A stretch of DNA of 64,000 bases from Tenacibaculum skagerrakense (GCF_004345825.1 NZ_SLXM01000007.1:212841-276840), one strand, 5' to 3'. Counted from the stretch's first letter, positions 27,315 through 36,105 are shown. Notes: a model not told the origin generated them from the sequence alone. Program-made: numbers and translations.

Positions 27315-27484
27315 GATTTTAAATTTAAAAATAGAGTGTAAAAACTTGTTTTAAAATAGACGCAAACCTACTCTTGGTATACTTATTCTCATATTAGTAT
27401 TTATTGTACTATCAGTTTCGTATCTAACTAATTGTCATCTACTTTTAATGCTTTGTTAGATTTATCTCAAGTTGAAACTATTTT

Positions 27485-27872
27485 TAATCGGTCGAATACA
27501 AGGATGTTGATACGATTGAATTTAATTTTCCTATTCAGGTAACTAAATACGATTATACAACTCAAGAGGTATTAGATCAGAATGGTTTGAATGATTTGAT
27601 TGCAGAATGTAATCAGTTAATGCTGAATAATGATGATCCGATTACTTGTGTAGATTTTTGAATATCCACTTCAGTTTTCTATTTACAATTCAAATTTAAA
27701 CTTATTTGATGTTACTTCTGATGTAGCTCTTTTTCTTTTATAGAGAACATACTATCCGACAATATTTATTCAGTAAAATATCCTCTTTCTGTTTTTTAAA
27801 GCGGGACCAATAAATTCAGTTCTTAACTCAGATTTAGAATTGGAGAATATTATAAGTAATTGTATAAATTAA
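27485..27872 (+). pseudogene. Frameshifted remnant of a gene with Bacteroidota 'YP' repeat domains
   Basis: No intact frame exists, but successive frames read like one protein. 'VEYKDVDTIEFNFPIQVTKYD' type sequence from 27492 runs to 'ITCVDF' and TGA at about 27660. A one-base shift continues it as 'FEYPLQFSIYNSNLNLFDV'. Further on, 'VKYPLSVF' and then 'NSVLNSDLELENIISNCIN' end at TAA 27870-27872. The alternation of 'F/YP-(I/L)-x-(V/F)' and 'L-x-x-L-I-x-x-C' recalls a repeated domain in flavobacterial lipoproteins. At least two frameshifts or stops separate the pieces. The start is not identifiable. This is my reading of the frames; homology needs a search. Confidence 0.6.
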
Positions 27873-27968
27873 TTTTAACACTCTTATTCAGTGCTGAAAT
27901 AAGGCAATAAAAGATTTCCTTGCATTGCAAGTATATAGAATTACTGAGGTGTAGGTAAGAAAAACAGC

Positions 27969-28124
27969 TTAATGATTGCTTCTTTTCTTTGAATACTTGT
28001 TTGATGAAACGTTTGGTTCTACTTGAATTTTATCACTATCCTGAGAAGATTTAGCAACAGAAGTAGAACTAGCACAAGCACCTAAAAACAGTAAACCGAT
28101 AAGTAAGTAAAATATTTTCTTCAT
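27969..28124 (-). CDS. Small lipoprotein (51 residues)
   Basis: On the minus strand, ATG at 28124-28122 to TAA at 27971-27969 encodes 51 residues: a basic start (MKK), a hydrophobic core 'FYLLIGLLFLGAC' with lipobox L-G-A-C (Cys 17), then a Ser/Lys-rich tail ending K-R-S-N-H. It is thus a predicted outer- or inner-membrane lipoprotein of unknown function. A TATATTTG -7 element lies only 5 bases before the ATG, so the transcript would have almost no leader. Being short, it is easily missed; the classical signal sequence makes it credible. Confidence 0.68.
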   Translation of the reverse strand: MKKIFYLLIGLLFLGACASSTSVAKSSQDSDKIQVEPNVSSNKYSKKRSNH

Positions 28125-28129
28125 AATCA

Positions 28130-28137
28130 CAAATATA
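28130..28137 (-). promoter_or_regulatory. -7 promoter element of the small lipoprotein gene
   Basis: Reads TATATTTG on the minus strand, a perfect TAnnTTTG. The start codon follows after 5 bases, so transcription would begin at or next to the ATG. No TTG is seen at the ideal -33 distance. Confidence 0.5.
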
Positions 28138-28205
28138 CAAATAAATCAAATTTATACAGGTCTAATTGTGAATGATATAATTTTCTGTTGTTAAAATTGA
28201 AGAAT

Positions 28206-28240
28206 AAAAAAAGTCCAACAATTATTGTTGGACTTTTTTT
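28206..28240 (-). terminator. Terminator downstream of tRNA-Asn
   Basis: A 15-bp perfect inverted repeat (arms 28206-28220 and 28226-28240, core AGTCCAACA/TGTTGGACT) with a 5-base loop and A/T runs on both sides. It lies just 3' of the minus-strand tRNA-Asn. Confidence 0.85.
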
Positions 28241-28241
28241 G

Positions 28242-28315
28242 CTCCCCCTCTTGGGCTCGAACCAAGGACCCTCTGATTAACAGTCAGATGCTCTAACCAA
28301 CTGAGCTAAGGAGGA
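28242..28315 (-). tRNA. tRNA-Asn (anticodon GTT)
   Basis: 74 nt on the minus strand fold as a cloverleaf. The acceptor stem is TCCTCCT paired with AGGGGGA, the D arm contains AGCTCAGTTGGTTAGAGC, the anticodon loop is CTGTTAA (GTT), and the T arm contains GGTTCGAGCC. The discriminator is G and CCA is not encoded. It is preceded by a full-consensus promoter and followed by a hairpin terminator. Confidence 0.96.
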
Positions 28316-28345
28316 GTTTGCGACACATTTTGTGTTTTGCGAGTG

Positions 28346-28375
28346 CAAATATAACACCGTTTTTTTAATGCGCAA
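28346..28375 (-). promoter_or_regulatory. Consensus Bacteroidota promoter of tRNA-Asn
   Basis: On the minus strand TTG (28375-28373) is followed after exactly 19 bases by TATATTTG (28353-28346), matching the TTG-N19-TAnnTTTG flavobacterial consensus. It lies about 30 bases before the tRNA 5' end. Confidence 0.75.
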
Positions 28376-28461
28376 ACTTTTTTTTAAAAAAAATGATTTT
28401 TTTTATTTTTCATCATAAGAATTAAAATTTTAAAAAAGGAATGCTATTGTCCTAAAAGTTG

Positions 28462-28469
28462 TACTTTTG
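28462..28469 (+). promoter_or_regulatory. -7 promoter element of odhA
   Basis: TACTTTTG fits TAnnTTTG. Predicted transcription start is near 28474, so translation must begin downstream, supporting the ATG at 28509 rather than the in-frame ATG at 28467, which lies inside this element. Confidence 0.55.
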
Positions 28470-28508
28470 TATTCGTTATTTTTAATACAGAAAAGTACAA
28501 TTGTATAT

Positions 28509-31238
28509 ATGGACAAGTTTTCGTTCTTAAATGCAGCACATGTAGGTTTTATAAGTGAGCTGTATGAACAATACCAAAAAAACCCAGATGCAGTAGAACC
28601 AAGTTGGAGAAGTTTTTTCCAAGGTTACGATTTGGCTAATGAGAATTTTTCGTTAACCGATGAAGAACAAGAAGTTTTAATTCCAGAGGAAGTTCGCAAA
28701 GAGTTTTTAGTATTAGACTTAATTAACGGATATCGTACTAGAGGTCACTTGTTTACTAAAACTAATCCAGTAAGAGAACGTAGAAAGTACACACCAACAC
28801 TTGATTTAGAAAATTTCGGATTATCTGAAGATGATTTGTCTACAGTTTTTAATGCAGGTCAAATGCTAGGTATTGGTCCAAAACCATTATCTGAAATTGT
28901 TAGACACCTTAAGGCTATTTATTGTGATAGTATTGGGGTAGAGTACATGTATATTAGAAATCCTGAGGAGATTAAATGGTGGCAGAATCGTTTAAACCAA
29001 AACGATAACCATCCAAGTTATAATCTTGAAGAGAAAAAATATATCCTATCAAAGTTAAATCAAGCTTCTACTTTTGAAAGTTTTTTACAAACTAAGTATG
29101 TTGGTCAAAAACGTTTCTCTGTAGAAGGAGGTGAAACATTAATTCCTGGAATTAGTGTAGCATTAAGAGATGCTGCTGAAAAATATGGTGTTGAAGAGTG
29201 TGTATTAGGTATGGCACACCGTGGACGTTTAAATACATTAGTAAATATCTTTAAAAAACCAGTTCGCGATTTATTCAGTGAATTTGAAGGAAAAGATTTT
29301 GAAGATGAGACTATTGATGGAGACGTAAAATACCATTTAGGGCTTACACTAAGCAAGTCATATAGAGGAGGGCAATCAATGAAAATGAATTTGGTTCCAA
29401 ACCCTTCTCACTTAGAAACTGTTGATGCAGTTGCTGAAGGTATTGTAAGAGCTAAAGTCGATTTAGATTACGATGGTGATAATGCCAAAATTCTTCCAGT
29501 ATTAGTTCATGGTGATGCTGCTATTGCAGGTCAAGGAATTGTGTATGAAGTAGTGCAAATGGCACAATTGAATGGATATAAAACAGGAGGAACAATTCAC
29601 GTAGTAGTTAACAACCAAGTAGGTTTTACAACTAACTATCTAGATGCAAGGTCTAGTACGTATTGTACTGATGTAGCTAAAGTTACGTTATCTCCTGTGT
29701 TACATGTTAATGCAGATGATGCAGAAGCCGTTTGTCATGCAATGCAAATTGCTGTAGAATATAGAGCTAAATTCAAGAAAGATATTTTTATTGATTTGTT
29801 AGGATATCGTAAATATGGTCATAACGAAGGTGATGAACCAACATTTACACAGCCAGAACTATATAAACTTATCAAAAAGCATAAGAATGCTAAAGAAATT
29901 TACGTAGCTAAGTTACTAGAAGAAGGAGCAATAACCAAAGATTACGTACATCAAATTACTGAAGAATTTAAAGATTTCCTAGAAGTTGAATTTACTGAGT
30001 CGAAGAAAAAAACAACATCTAAGATTCAGGATTTTATGCCTGATGTTTGGGAAGGATTTATAAGAAAGCAACTAGAAGATATGTTGCGTCCAGTGGATAC
30101 AAGTTATTCAGTGGAAGCATTAAAAGATATTGCTAAAGTTATTTCATCAACACCAGAAGGACATAAATTTGTCCGTAAGGCAGAACGTATTTTACAAGGA
30201 CGTGAGAAGATGGTGTTTGAGGATAATAAGTTAGATTGGGGTACGGCAGAGAATTTAGCATACGGTACACTATTAGAAGAAGGATTTAACATTCGTATTT
30301 CTGGAGAAGATGTAGAGAGAGGAACTTTCTCACACCGTCATGCAATTATGCGAGATGAAACTACTGCAGAACGCGTAAACTTATTAAATACAAATCCTAA
30401 GAATAAAGGTGAATTAACAATTTATAATTCACACTTATCAGAATATGGAGTATTAGGTTTCGATTACGGATATGCAATGGCTGCTCCTAATACGCTTACT
30501 ATTTGGGAAGCTCAATTTGGAGATTTTGCTAACGGTGCACAAATCGTTTTCGATCAATATATTTCTTCAGCAGAAGATAAATGGAAGTTGCAAAACGGAT
30601 TGGTTATGTTATTGCCTCATGGATATGAAGGTCAAGGTCCAGAGCATTCTTCTGCTAGAGTTGAACGTTTTTTACAGTCTTGTTCTACAGATAACTGGAC
30701 AATTGCGAATTGTACAACTCCTGCTAACATGTATCACATTTTGCGTCGTCAAATGAAGCGTGATTTCAGAAAACCTTTAGTGGTTTTTACTCCAAAGAGT
30801 TTATTGCGTTTACCTGCAGCTGTAAGTACCATTGAAGAATTAGCTGAAGGAACATTCCAAGAAGTAATTGATGATACTATCGATACAGCTGGAGTAAAAA
30901 AGATGGTATTCTGTACGGGTAAATTTTATTATGATTTATTAGCAGAACGCGAAAAATTAGAAAGAAACGATGTTGCTTTAGTTAGAATAGAGCAATTATT
31001 CCCGTTACATAATGATAAGATTAAAGCAGTTATGGATAGGTATCCTAATGTTGAACGTTATGTTTGGGCTCAGGAAGAACCTAAGAATATGGGAGCTTGG
31101 TCTTTCATGTTAGAGCGTTTTGAATTGGCTCGTTTAGAATGTGCTTCGGAAGCATATAGAGCTGCTCCTGCTGCGGGATCTAGTACACGTTTTAAAGAGC
31201 GTCATCAAGCAATTATTGATAAAGTTTTTGATAAATAA
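28509..31238 (+). CDS. sucA: 2-oxoglutarate dehydrogenase E1 component
   Basis: A 909-residue thiamine-diphosphate enzyme that decarboxylates 2-oxoglutarate in the TCA cycle and reductively succinylates the lipoyl group of E2. Diagnostic stretches are 'FLNAAHVGFISELYEQY' at the N terminus, 'GMAHRGRLNTLVNIF', 'HGDAAIAGQGIVYE', 'YRKYGHNEGDEP' and 'LLPHGYEGQGPEHSSARVERF'. I chose ATG 28509 (M-D-K-F-S-F). An in-frame ATG 42 bases upstream adds 14 unconserved residues and overlaps the predicted -7 element. The E2 gene follows after 39 bases, so the pair is an operon; no E3 gene is adjacent. Confidence 0.96.
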   Translation: MDKFSFLNAAHVGFISELYEQYQKNPDAVEPSWRSFFQGYDLANENFSLTDEEQEVLIPEEVRKEFLVLDLINGYRTRGHLFTKTNPVRERRKYTPTLDLENFGLSEDDLSTVFNAGQMLGIGPKPLSEIVRHLKAIYCDSIGVEYMYIRNPEEIKWWQNRLNQNDNHPSYNLEEKKYILSKLNQASTFESFLQTKYVGQKRFSVEGGETLIPGISVALRDAAEKYGVEECVLGMAHRGRLNTLVNIFKKPVRDLFSEFEGKDFEDETIDGDVKYHLGLTLSKSYRGGQSMKMNLVPNPSHLETVDAVAEGIVRAKVDLDYDGDNAKILPVLVHGDAAIAGQGIVYEVVQMAQLNGYKTGGTIHVVVNNQVGFTTNYLDARSSTYCTDVAKVTLSPVLHVNADDAEAVCHAMQIAVEYRAKFKKDIFIDLLGYRKYGHNEGDEPTFTQPELYKLIKKHKNAKEIYVAKLLEEGAITKDYVHQITEEFKDFLEVEFTESKKKTTSKIQDFMPDVWEGFIRKQLEDMLRPVDTSYSVEALKDIAKVISSTPEGHKFVRKAERILQGREKMVFEDNKLDWGTAENLAYGTLLEEGFNIRISGEDVERGTFSHRHAIMRDETTAERVNLLNTNPKNKGELTIYNSHLSEYGVLGFDYGYAMAAPNTLTIWEAQFGDFANGAQIVFDQYISSAEDKWKLQNGLVMLLPHGYEGQGPEHSSARVERFLQSCSTDNWTIANCTTPANMYHILRRQMKRDFRKPLVVFTPKSLLRLPAAVSTIEELAEGTFQEVIDDTIDTAGVKKMVFCTGKFYYDLLAEREKLERNDVALVRIEQLFPLHNDKIKAVMDRYPNVERYVWAQEEPKNMGAWSFMLERFELARLECASEAYRAAPAAGSSTRFKERHQAIIDKVFDK

Positions 31239-31277
31239 AAAGAATAGAATAAATTTCAGATATAAAAATTAATACTG

Positions 31278-32480
31278 ATGGTTTTAGAAATGAAAGTTCC
31301 TTCTCCGGGGGAATCAATTACAGAGGTAGAAATAGCAACTTGGTTAGTAGAAGATGGTGATTATGTAGAAAAAGACCAACCAATTGCCGAAGTTGATTCT
31401 GACAAAGCTACGTTAGAATTACCTGCGGAAGAAAGCGGAATTATCACTTTAAAAGCAGAAGAAGGAGATGCAGTTGCAGTTGGTGCTGTAGTATGTCATA
31501 TCGATATGAGTGCTGCTAAACCTGAAGGAGGAGAAAAGAAAGAAGCTCCAAAAACTGAAGAGAAGAAAGAAGCTCCAAAAGCAGAACCAGCAAAAGAAAC
31601 GTATGCTACTGGAACAGCTTCACCTGCAGCTAAGAAAGTATTAGCTGAAAAAGGAATGAGTGCTTCTGATGTTAAAGGAACTGGAAAAGATGGTAGAATT
31701 ACTAAAGATGATGCTGTAAATGCTGTTCCTTCTATGGGAACGCCAGGAAATGGATCTCGTGGTGTTGAGCGTACAAAACTTTCTATGTTACGTAGAAAAG
31801 TTGCTGAGCGTTTAGTTTCTGTAAAAAATGAAACTGCTATGTTAACTACGTTTAACGAGGTTAATATGCAGCCGATTTTTGATTTACGTAATGAGTATAA
31901 AGAAGAATTTAAAGCTAAACACGGTGTTGGTTTAGGTTTTATGAGTTTCTTTACATTAGCTTGTGTACGTGCATTACAAATGTATCCTGCTGTAAATTCT
32001 ATGATAGACGGTAAAGAAATGGTATCGTATGACTTCCAAGATATTTCAATAGCAGTTTCTGGGCCTAAAGGATTAATGGTTCCAGTAATTAGAAATGCAG
32101 AAAACTTATCGTTTAGAGGTGTTGAAAGCGAAGTAAAGCGTTTAGCAATTAGAGCTCGTGAAGGTCAAATTACTGTTGATGAAATGACTGGAGGTACATT
32201 TACAATTACCAATGGTGGAGTTTTTGGGTCAATGTTATCAACTCCAATTATCAACCCTCCTCAAAGTGCAATTTTAGGAATGCATAATATTGTAAATCGT
32301 CCTGTTGCAGAAAATGGAGAAGTGGTTATTCGTCCAATTATGTACGTAGCATTATCTTACGATCATAGAATTATTGATGGTAAAGAATCTGTTGGTTTCT
32401 TAGTAGCTGTTAAAGAAGCTTTAGAAAATCCAGCTGAATTGTTAATGGATAATAACATTAAGAAAGCGTTAGAAATGTAG
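31278..32480 (+). CDS. sucB: 2-oxoglutarate dehydrogenase E2 (dihydrolipoyl succinyltransferase)
   Basis: A 400-residue acyltransferase. The lipoyl domain covers residues 1-77, with lipoylated K43 in '[11 protein letters not shown]'. A flexible Glu/Lys/Ala/Pro linker follows, then the E3/E1-binding domain at about 112-150 ('[12 protein letters not shown]', '[10 protein letters not shown]'). The catalytic domain from about 165 ends with '[10 protein letters not shown]' (H363, D367). It transfers the succinyl group to CoA. There is one lipoyl domain, as usual for succinyltransferases. It forms an operon with the E1 gene and is closed by a hairpin terminator. Confidence 0.96.
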   Translation: MVLEMKVPSPGESITEVEIATWLVEDGDYVEKDQPIAEVDSDKATLELPAEESGIITLKAEEGDAVAVGAVVCHIDMSAAKPEGGEKKEAPKTEEKKEAPKAEPAKETYATGTASPAAKKVLAEKGMSASDVKGTGKDGRITKDDAVNAVPSMGTPGNGSRGVERTKLSMLRRKVAERLVSVKNETAMLTTFNEVNMQPIFDLRNEYKEEFKAKHGVGLGFMSFFTLACVRALQMYPAVNSMIDGKEMVSYDFQDISIAVSGPKGLMVPVIRNAENLSFRGVESEVKRLAIRAREGQITVDEMTGGTFTITNGGVFGSMLSTPIINPPQSAILGMHNIVNRPVAENGEVVIRPIMYVALSYDHRIIDGKESVGFLVAVKEALENPAELLMDNNIKKALEM

Positions 32481-32512
32481 TCTTTTATGTACAAAAGACT
32501 GATAAATAGATT

Positions 32513-32544
32513 AAATCCTACACTCGTTAGTGTAGGATTTTTTT
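32513..32544 (+). terminator. Terminator of the odhA-odhB operon
   Basis: A perfect 12-bp stem (AAATCCTACACT at 32513-32524, AGTGTAGGATTT at 32529-32540) with a CGTT loop and T run, 32 bases after the E2 stop. Confidence 0.9.
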
Positions 32545-32564
32545 ATAGCAATAGTATTTAACTA

Positions 32565-33773
32565 ATGAAATCAAATAACGAAACCATAACAACTACTTCA
32601 AAAAGAATAGAGTTATTAGATGTCTATAGAGGTTTTGCCATTTTAGGAATTTTTGTGGTAAATATTGTGATTATGAATTCCACGTTTTTGAACCAAGATG
32701 AGTTTGCAAAGCAGTGGACCTCAAATGTAGATATAGCAGTTCAAAAGGTGCTACAATTATTTTTTTACACTAAATTCTTTCCAATTTTTTCTTTATTATT
32801 TGGATTAGGAATTTCCATGCAAGCCATGAAATTATCTGAAAAAGGAAAACTTAGTAAAGCTTTCTTTTTCAGAAGAATGTTTTTCTTGTTTGTATTTGGT
32901 GTTCTGCATATTGTATTACTTTGGTCTGGAGATGTGTTGAATATGTATGCGCTTTTAGGTTTACTTACAGTTTTCTTCATTTCTAAATCAAATAGGTTAA
33001 TACTGGGTTTATCAGTTTTCTTTTTACTATTTCCTTTTTATGATTTCTTATTTGAGCAGTTATTCATGCTTTTGGGTTATGATCCAGGAATCTTTCTTAA
33101 AGAGTACACTGGTGAAAGTGTTAACCAAATAATTGCTAATGGAACTTACCTTGAAGGAATTCAACTAAGAATTTTGGAGTACTTTTCTAACTTACCTATG
33201 TTGATAGGTTTCTTGGCTCCAATAGCATTATCTATGTTTTTACTAGGAATGTATTTAGGAAAAAATAAGGTATATGAATCGTTAGACGTGTTTATTTTAA
33301 AAATTAAAAAGCCAGTACTAATAGTTACCGTGTTATCTAATGTTTATAGAATTCTATTCTTGTATGTAATTGTAAAGTTAGATGTATATAAAATTGCTAT
33401 AGCTCGTCAATTTTTTATTAAACTGATGGTTGTTTCTGATGTAATAATGGGACTTTTCTATTTGTGGATAATTGGTTGGTTATGGTATAATGCATCAGTC
33501 AAAACTATATTTAAACCACTTAAATATGTAGGGAAAATGGCTTTAACAAATTATATAATGCAGAGTTTTATTGGTTTGATTTTATTTTCTTCTATTGGTT
33601 TTGGTTTGTATGAAATGATGAGTCCATCTCAAACATTTATAGCTGCGATTTCTGTATTTATATTTCAAGTGATTGTAAGTAAAGCATGGTTAACATATTT
33701 TCAGTTTGGACCTCTAGAATGGCTGTGGAGATGTTTAACCTATAAGAAGTTATTTACGCTAAAAAGGAACTAA
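32565..33773 (+). CDS. DUF418-family integral membrane protein (YeiB-like)
   Basis: 402 residues with about nine hydrophobic membrane segments. The N-terminal 'KRIELLDVYRGFAILGIFVVNI' and the C-terminal 'LKYVGKMALTNYIMQSFIG' followed by 'FGPLEWLWRCLTY' are the two signatures of the DUF418/YeiB family. The biochemical function is unknown; a relation to membrane acyltransferases is often suggested from the 'D-x-x-R-G' start. It is transcribed alone between the odhAB terminator and a convergent gene pair. Confidence 0.85.
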   Translation: MKSNNETITTTSKRIELLDVYRGFAILGIFVVNIVIMNSTFLNQDEFAKQWTSNVDIAVQKVLQLFFYTKFFPIFSLLFGLGISMQAMKLSEKGKLSKAFFFRRMFFLFVFGVLHIVLLWSGDVLNMYALLGLLTVFFISKSNRLILGLSVFFLLFPFYDFLFEQLFMLLGYDPGIFLKEYTGESVNQIIANGTYLEGIQLRILEYFSNLPMLIGFLAPIALSMFLLGMYLGKNKVYESLDVFILKIKKPVLIVTVLSNVYRILFLYVIVKLDVYKIAIARQFFIKLMVVSDVIMGLFYLWIIGWLWYNASVKTIFKPLKYVGKMALTNYIMQSFIGLILFSSIGFGLYEMMSPSQTFIAAISVFIFQVIVSKAWLTYFQFGPLEWLWRCLTYKKLFTLKRN

Positions 33774-33779
33774 AGAAGG

Positions 33780-34247
33780 TTATTCTTTGTCAAATTTAAT
33801 TTCAAATGATTTCATTGAATAACCATCTACTGTAATTTCAGTAGTTGTTTTATAGGCGTAGATCGAGTCTTTAATAACACTATCTTTATTAATAATATCA
33901 TAAGTTATTTTAATCTTTTCTGTAGAATCGGATAACACTAGAATGCTGTCTGAAACTTTTATATTTTCTAAAGAACTAGCTTCTAAGTTTTTAATTTCAA
34001 TAATTTTATTCTGAGATAGCTTTTGTAATTGTGATACTAGATCGGTTTCAAAATCTGGATGATTTACTTTTAATTTTAGTAAGTCAAAATACCTTGTCAA
34101 TTTCTCTTTTAAGATTGTATTTTCGTTATCCTCAGAATTGGCAGCTTCAAAAAGAGCTTCTTCAATTGAAATTTCTTTGTTCATTGATGGTCGATTTGCA
34201 CAAGAAGCAATAAGTAAAACCAATAGTATGTAGATAAACTTTTTCAT
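33780..34247 (-). CDS. Lipoprotein of unknown function
   Basis: 155 residues. The signal 'FIYILLVLLIASC' has lipobox I-A-S-C (Cys 16), followed by a helical Lys/Glu-rich region and a C-terminal strand-rich part ('EITVDGYSMKSFEIKFDKE'). No family is recognised. Its ATG overlaps the stop of the upstream membrane-protein gene by 4 bases (ATGA), so the two are translationally coupled and may act together at the envelope. Confidence 0.75.
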   Translation of the reverse strand: MKKFIYILLVLLIASCANRPSMNKEISIEEALFEAANSEDNENTILKEKLTRYFDLLKLKVNHPDFETDLVSQLQKLSQNKIIEIKNLEASSLENIKVSDSILVLSDSTEKIKITYDIINKDSVIKDSIYAYKTTTEITVDGYSMKSFEIKFDKE

Positions 34248-35131
34248 TTCACAATAAATTTAAGTTTCACAATCTTTCCGTTTCTAATAGACTTATCTAA
34301 TATTTTAATGCGCTCTAAGCTCTTAGCTGGAGTTGAAATAAGTTGGATAAAACTTGTCTTAGAATATATCTCAACACCTAATCTATTTCCATAGAAACGA
34401 TAAATTTCAGCGTTAGCATCAATTAAGTTTTCAAGTTTTGTTTTGTGTGCTTTCCAATCTTTAACATTATTATTTACATAATAATCAAGCATCAAAGAGT
34501 AATCATCAGAAGCAATTCTTACTGTATTATTATTATTAGAAGAGAATGAACGTCTTATAGTATCTGTTTTATGATAGGGAGACGATACCACAAAAGTTAG
34601 TTGTTTTTCGGTTGTAGAATATCGAAAGCAGCCAGTATTATCTGTTTTAAAATAAAGAGGAGATTCATTTAACGGAAGCACTTTAATATCTAAACTTGTT
34701 TTTGTGATAGGAGCATCAGTAATTTGATCAACAAAACAAAAAACGTATGCATTTTTTCTGGATTTAAATAAACTCCAACCAACCAACCCAACAGCAAGCA
34801 TCAAGATTATAATTTTCATATAGCTTCTTTTCTTAGGAAGAGGTTGATGATGTTGATTTACAAAATCATTCCAGTTTTTATAACCAACATACTTACTTAA
34901 TAAATTTAGAATATCAATTCGAGGTAATTTGTCTATTGAGTTTTTACAATACGTATAAAACCATTTCTCACTTACCTTTCCTTTTACCTTATCAAATAAA
35001 TCTTCTTGAAAAAGAACGATTTCTTCTCCTTTCCATTCTTCAATAGTTTTTGGAGCACTATGAGTTTTTAAAAAAGCAGTAACAATCTCTTTTTTAAGTA
35101 ATTCAAAATAAAAAATATCGGTTTTTCCCAA
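34244..35131 (-). CDS. Single-pass membrane protein with cytoplasmic helical domain and periplasmic beta domain
   Basis: 295 residues starting at a TTG codon (35131-35129); no in-frame ATG lies between it and the upstream stop. Residues 1-95 form a cytoplasmic helical domain with 'KVSEKWFYTYCKN' and 'LPRIDILNLLSKYVGYKNWNDF', a motif seen in other flavobacterial membrane proteins of unknown function. Residues about 104-122 form one membrane helix. The rest resembles a carboxypeptidase-regulatory-like beta domain ('TDNTGCFRYSTTEKQLTFVVSS') plus a helical end. It is possibly a sensor or envelope regulator. It is transcribed divergently from the DUF4349 gene across a palindrome-rich region. Confidence 0.65.
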   Translation of the reverse strand: MGKTDIFYFELLKKEIVTAFLKTHSAPKTIEEWKGEEIVLFQEDLFDKVKGKVSEKWFYTYCKNSIDKLPRIDILNLLSKYVGYKNWNDFVNQHHQPLPKKRSYMKIIILMLAVGLVGWSLFKSRKNAYVFCFVDQITDAPITKTSLDIKVLPLNESPLYFKTDNTGCFRYSTTEKQLTFVVSSPYHKTDTIRRSFSSNNNNTVRIASDDYSLMLDYYVNNNVKDWKAHKTKLENLIDANAEIYRFYGNRLGVEIYSKTSFIQLISTPAKSLERIKILDKSIRNGKIVKLKFIVK

Positions 35132-35153
35132 AGATAATTTGATAATTTTTTTC

Positions 35154-35193
35154 TGTAAAACGTTTTACAAAGCTTTTACAAATGTTTTACAAA
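35154..35193. promoter_or_regulatory. Palindrome plus three phased direct repeats between divergent genes (putative operator)
   Basis: TGTAAAACGTTTTACA (35154-35169) is a perfect 16-bp palindrome. Its right half begins a series of three TTTTACAAA copies at 35163, 35174 and 35185, spaced exactly 11 bases. The array lies between the TTG start of the minus-strand membrane protein and the -7 element of the DUF4349 gene (35214), where it occupies the -33 region. Confidence 0.65.
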
Positions 35194-35213
35194 CCTATGT
35201 TTTGGTGTAAAAA

Positions 35214-35221
35214 TAAGTTTG
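35214..35221 (+). promoter_or_regulatory. -7 promoter element of the DUF4349 gene
   Basis: TAAGTTTG matches TAnnTTTG. No TTG is at the -33 distance; the TTTTACAAA repeats stand there instead. It lies downstream of the longer in-frame ATG at 35182, favouring the ATG at 35248. Confidence 0.5.
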
Positions 35222-35247
35222 TAACTGTAATTCTTAAACATAAAATT

Positions 35248-36105
35248 ATGAAAGTTTATTTAAAGGAAATTGAATTTAGAAAGTTAATTGCATCAATACT
35301 ATTTTTAACTATAGTATCGTGTAGTAATTCGTCAGCTTATAAAGAAAACATTCCTATCTCGGAAGTTTATGAAGTTCCCGATGGTTTACCAAGTAAAGAA
35401 ACATCTAAAGAATCTAAAAAATCAGTAATCAACTCAGGTCAAAAGTTTAATCAATTAAAAATAATTAAAACAGGAACTTTAAAACTAAAGGTCAAAAATG
35501 TAAAAGAAACTACCAAAAGAATTAAAGGAATTACTGAGGGTTTTAATGCATACATTGCTAATCTAAAGTATGTGAATACTTCGTATCAGAAAGAGAATAC
35601 GTTTAAAATTAAAGTTCCAAAAGAGTATTTTGATGTTTTGTTAGATAGTATCAGTAATTATGCTGATATAATTGATCAGGAAACAATTAATACGCAAGAC
35701 GTGACAGAACAATTTGTTGATGTAACTTCTAGGCTAGAAACAAAATTACAAGTAAAAGAACGTTATGAAAGTGTTTTGCGTAAACAGGCAAAAACAGTGG
35801 AAGAAATTATATATGCAGAAGAAAAGTTAGGAAGCATTCAAGAAGAAATAGAAGCAGCTCAAGGTAAGTTGAAATACTTATCAGACCGTGTAGCTTTTAG
35901 TTCTATTAATGTAATATTGTATGAAGAGATTCCTTATAAAGAAGTAAAGATTCAACAAAAAACGTTTTGGTCTAAAAGCAAAAAAGGTTTTTCATTTGGA
36001 TGGAATTTATTGGAAAGTATAGTATTAGTTTTTGTGCATTCTTGGTCAATATTATTATTAGTTATCGTGGGAATTTTGCTATATAGAAATAGAAAAAGAG
36101 TATAG
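35248..36105 (+). CDS. DUF4349 lipoprotein with coiled coil and C-terminal membrane helix
   Basis: 285 residues from ATG 35248. This start gives a proper lipoprotein signal ('LIASILFLTIVSC'), whereas the in-frame ATG at 35182 would add 22 residues upstream of the predicted promoter. The DUF4349 signature is clear: 'IIKTGTLKLKVKNV', a beta segment ('FKIKVPKEYFDVLLDSI'), 'VTEQFVDVTSRLETK', a long coiled coil with 'YAEEKLGSIQEEIEAAQGKL', 'SSINVILYE', then a C-terminal membrane helix before R-N-R-K-R. The family's function is unknown; the architecture suggests an envelope protein tethered at both ends. Confidence 0.85.
   Translation: MKVYLKEIEFRKLIASILFLTIVSCSNSSAYKENIPISEVYEVPDGLPSKETSKESKKSVINSGQKFNQLKIIKTGTLKLKVKNVKETTKRIKGITEGFNAYIANLKYVNTSYQKENTFKIKVPKEYFDVLLDSISNYADIIDQETINTQDVTEQFVDVTSRLETKLQVKERYESVLRKQAKTVEEIIYAEEKLGSIQEEIEAAQGKLKYLSDRVAFSSINVILYEEIPYKEVKIQQKTFWSKSKKGFSFGWNLLESIVLVFVHSWSILLLVIVGILLYRNRKRV

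Noticed and set aside
28242..28315. tRNA-Asn as a proven attachment site for the eCIS island
   Set aside because: No second copy of the tRNA 3' end and no integrase gene are visible in the window.
28467..28508. In-frame 14-residue N-terminal extension of odhA
   Set aside because: It overlaps the predicted -7 promoter element and is not part of the familiar E1 N terminus; the ATG at 28509 is preferred.
35182..35247. Upstream in-frame start of the DUF4349 gene
   Set aside because: It lies within the repeat array and upstream of the promoter element, and would bury the lipoprotein signal.
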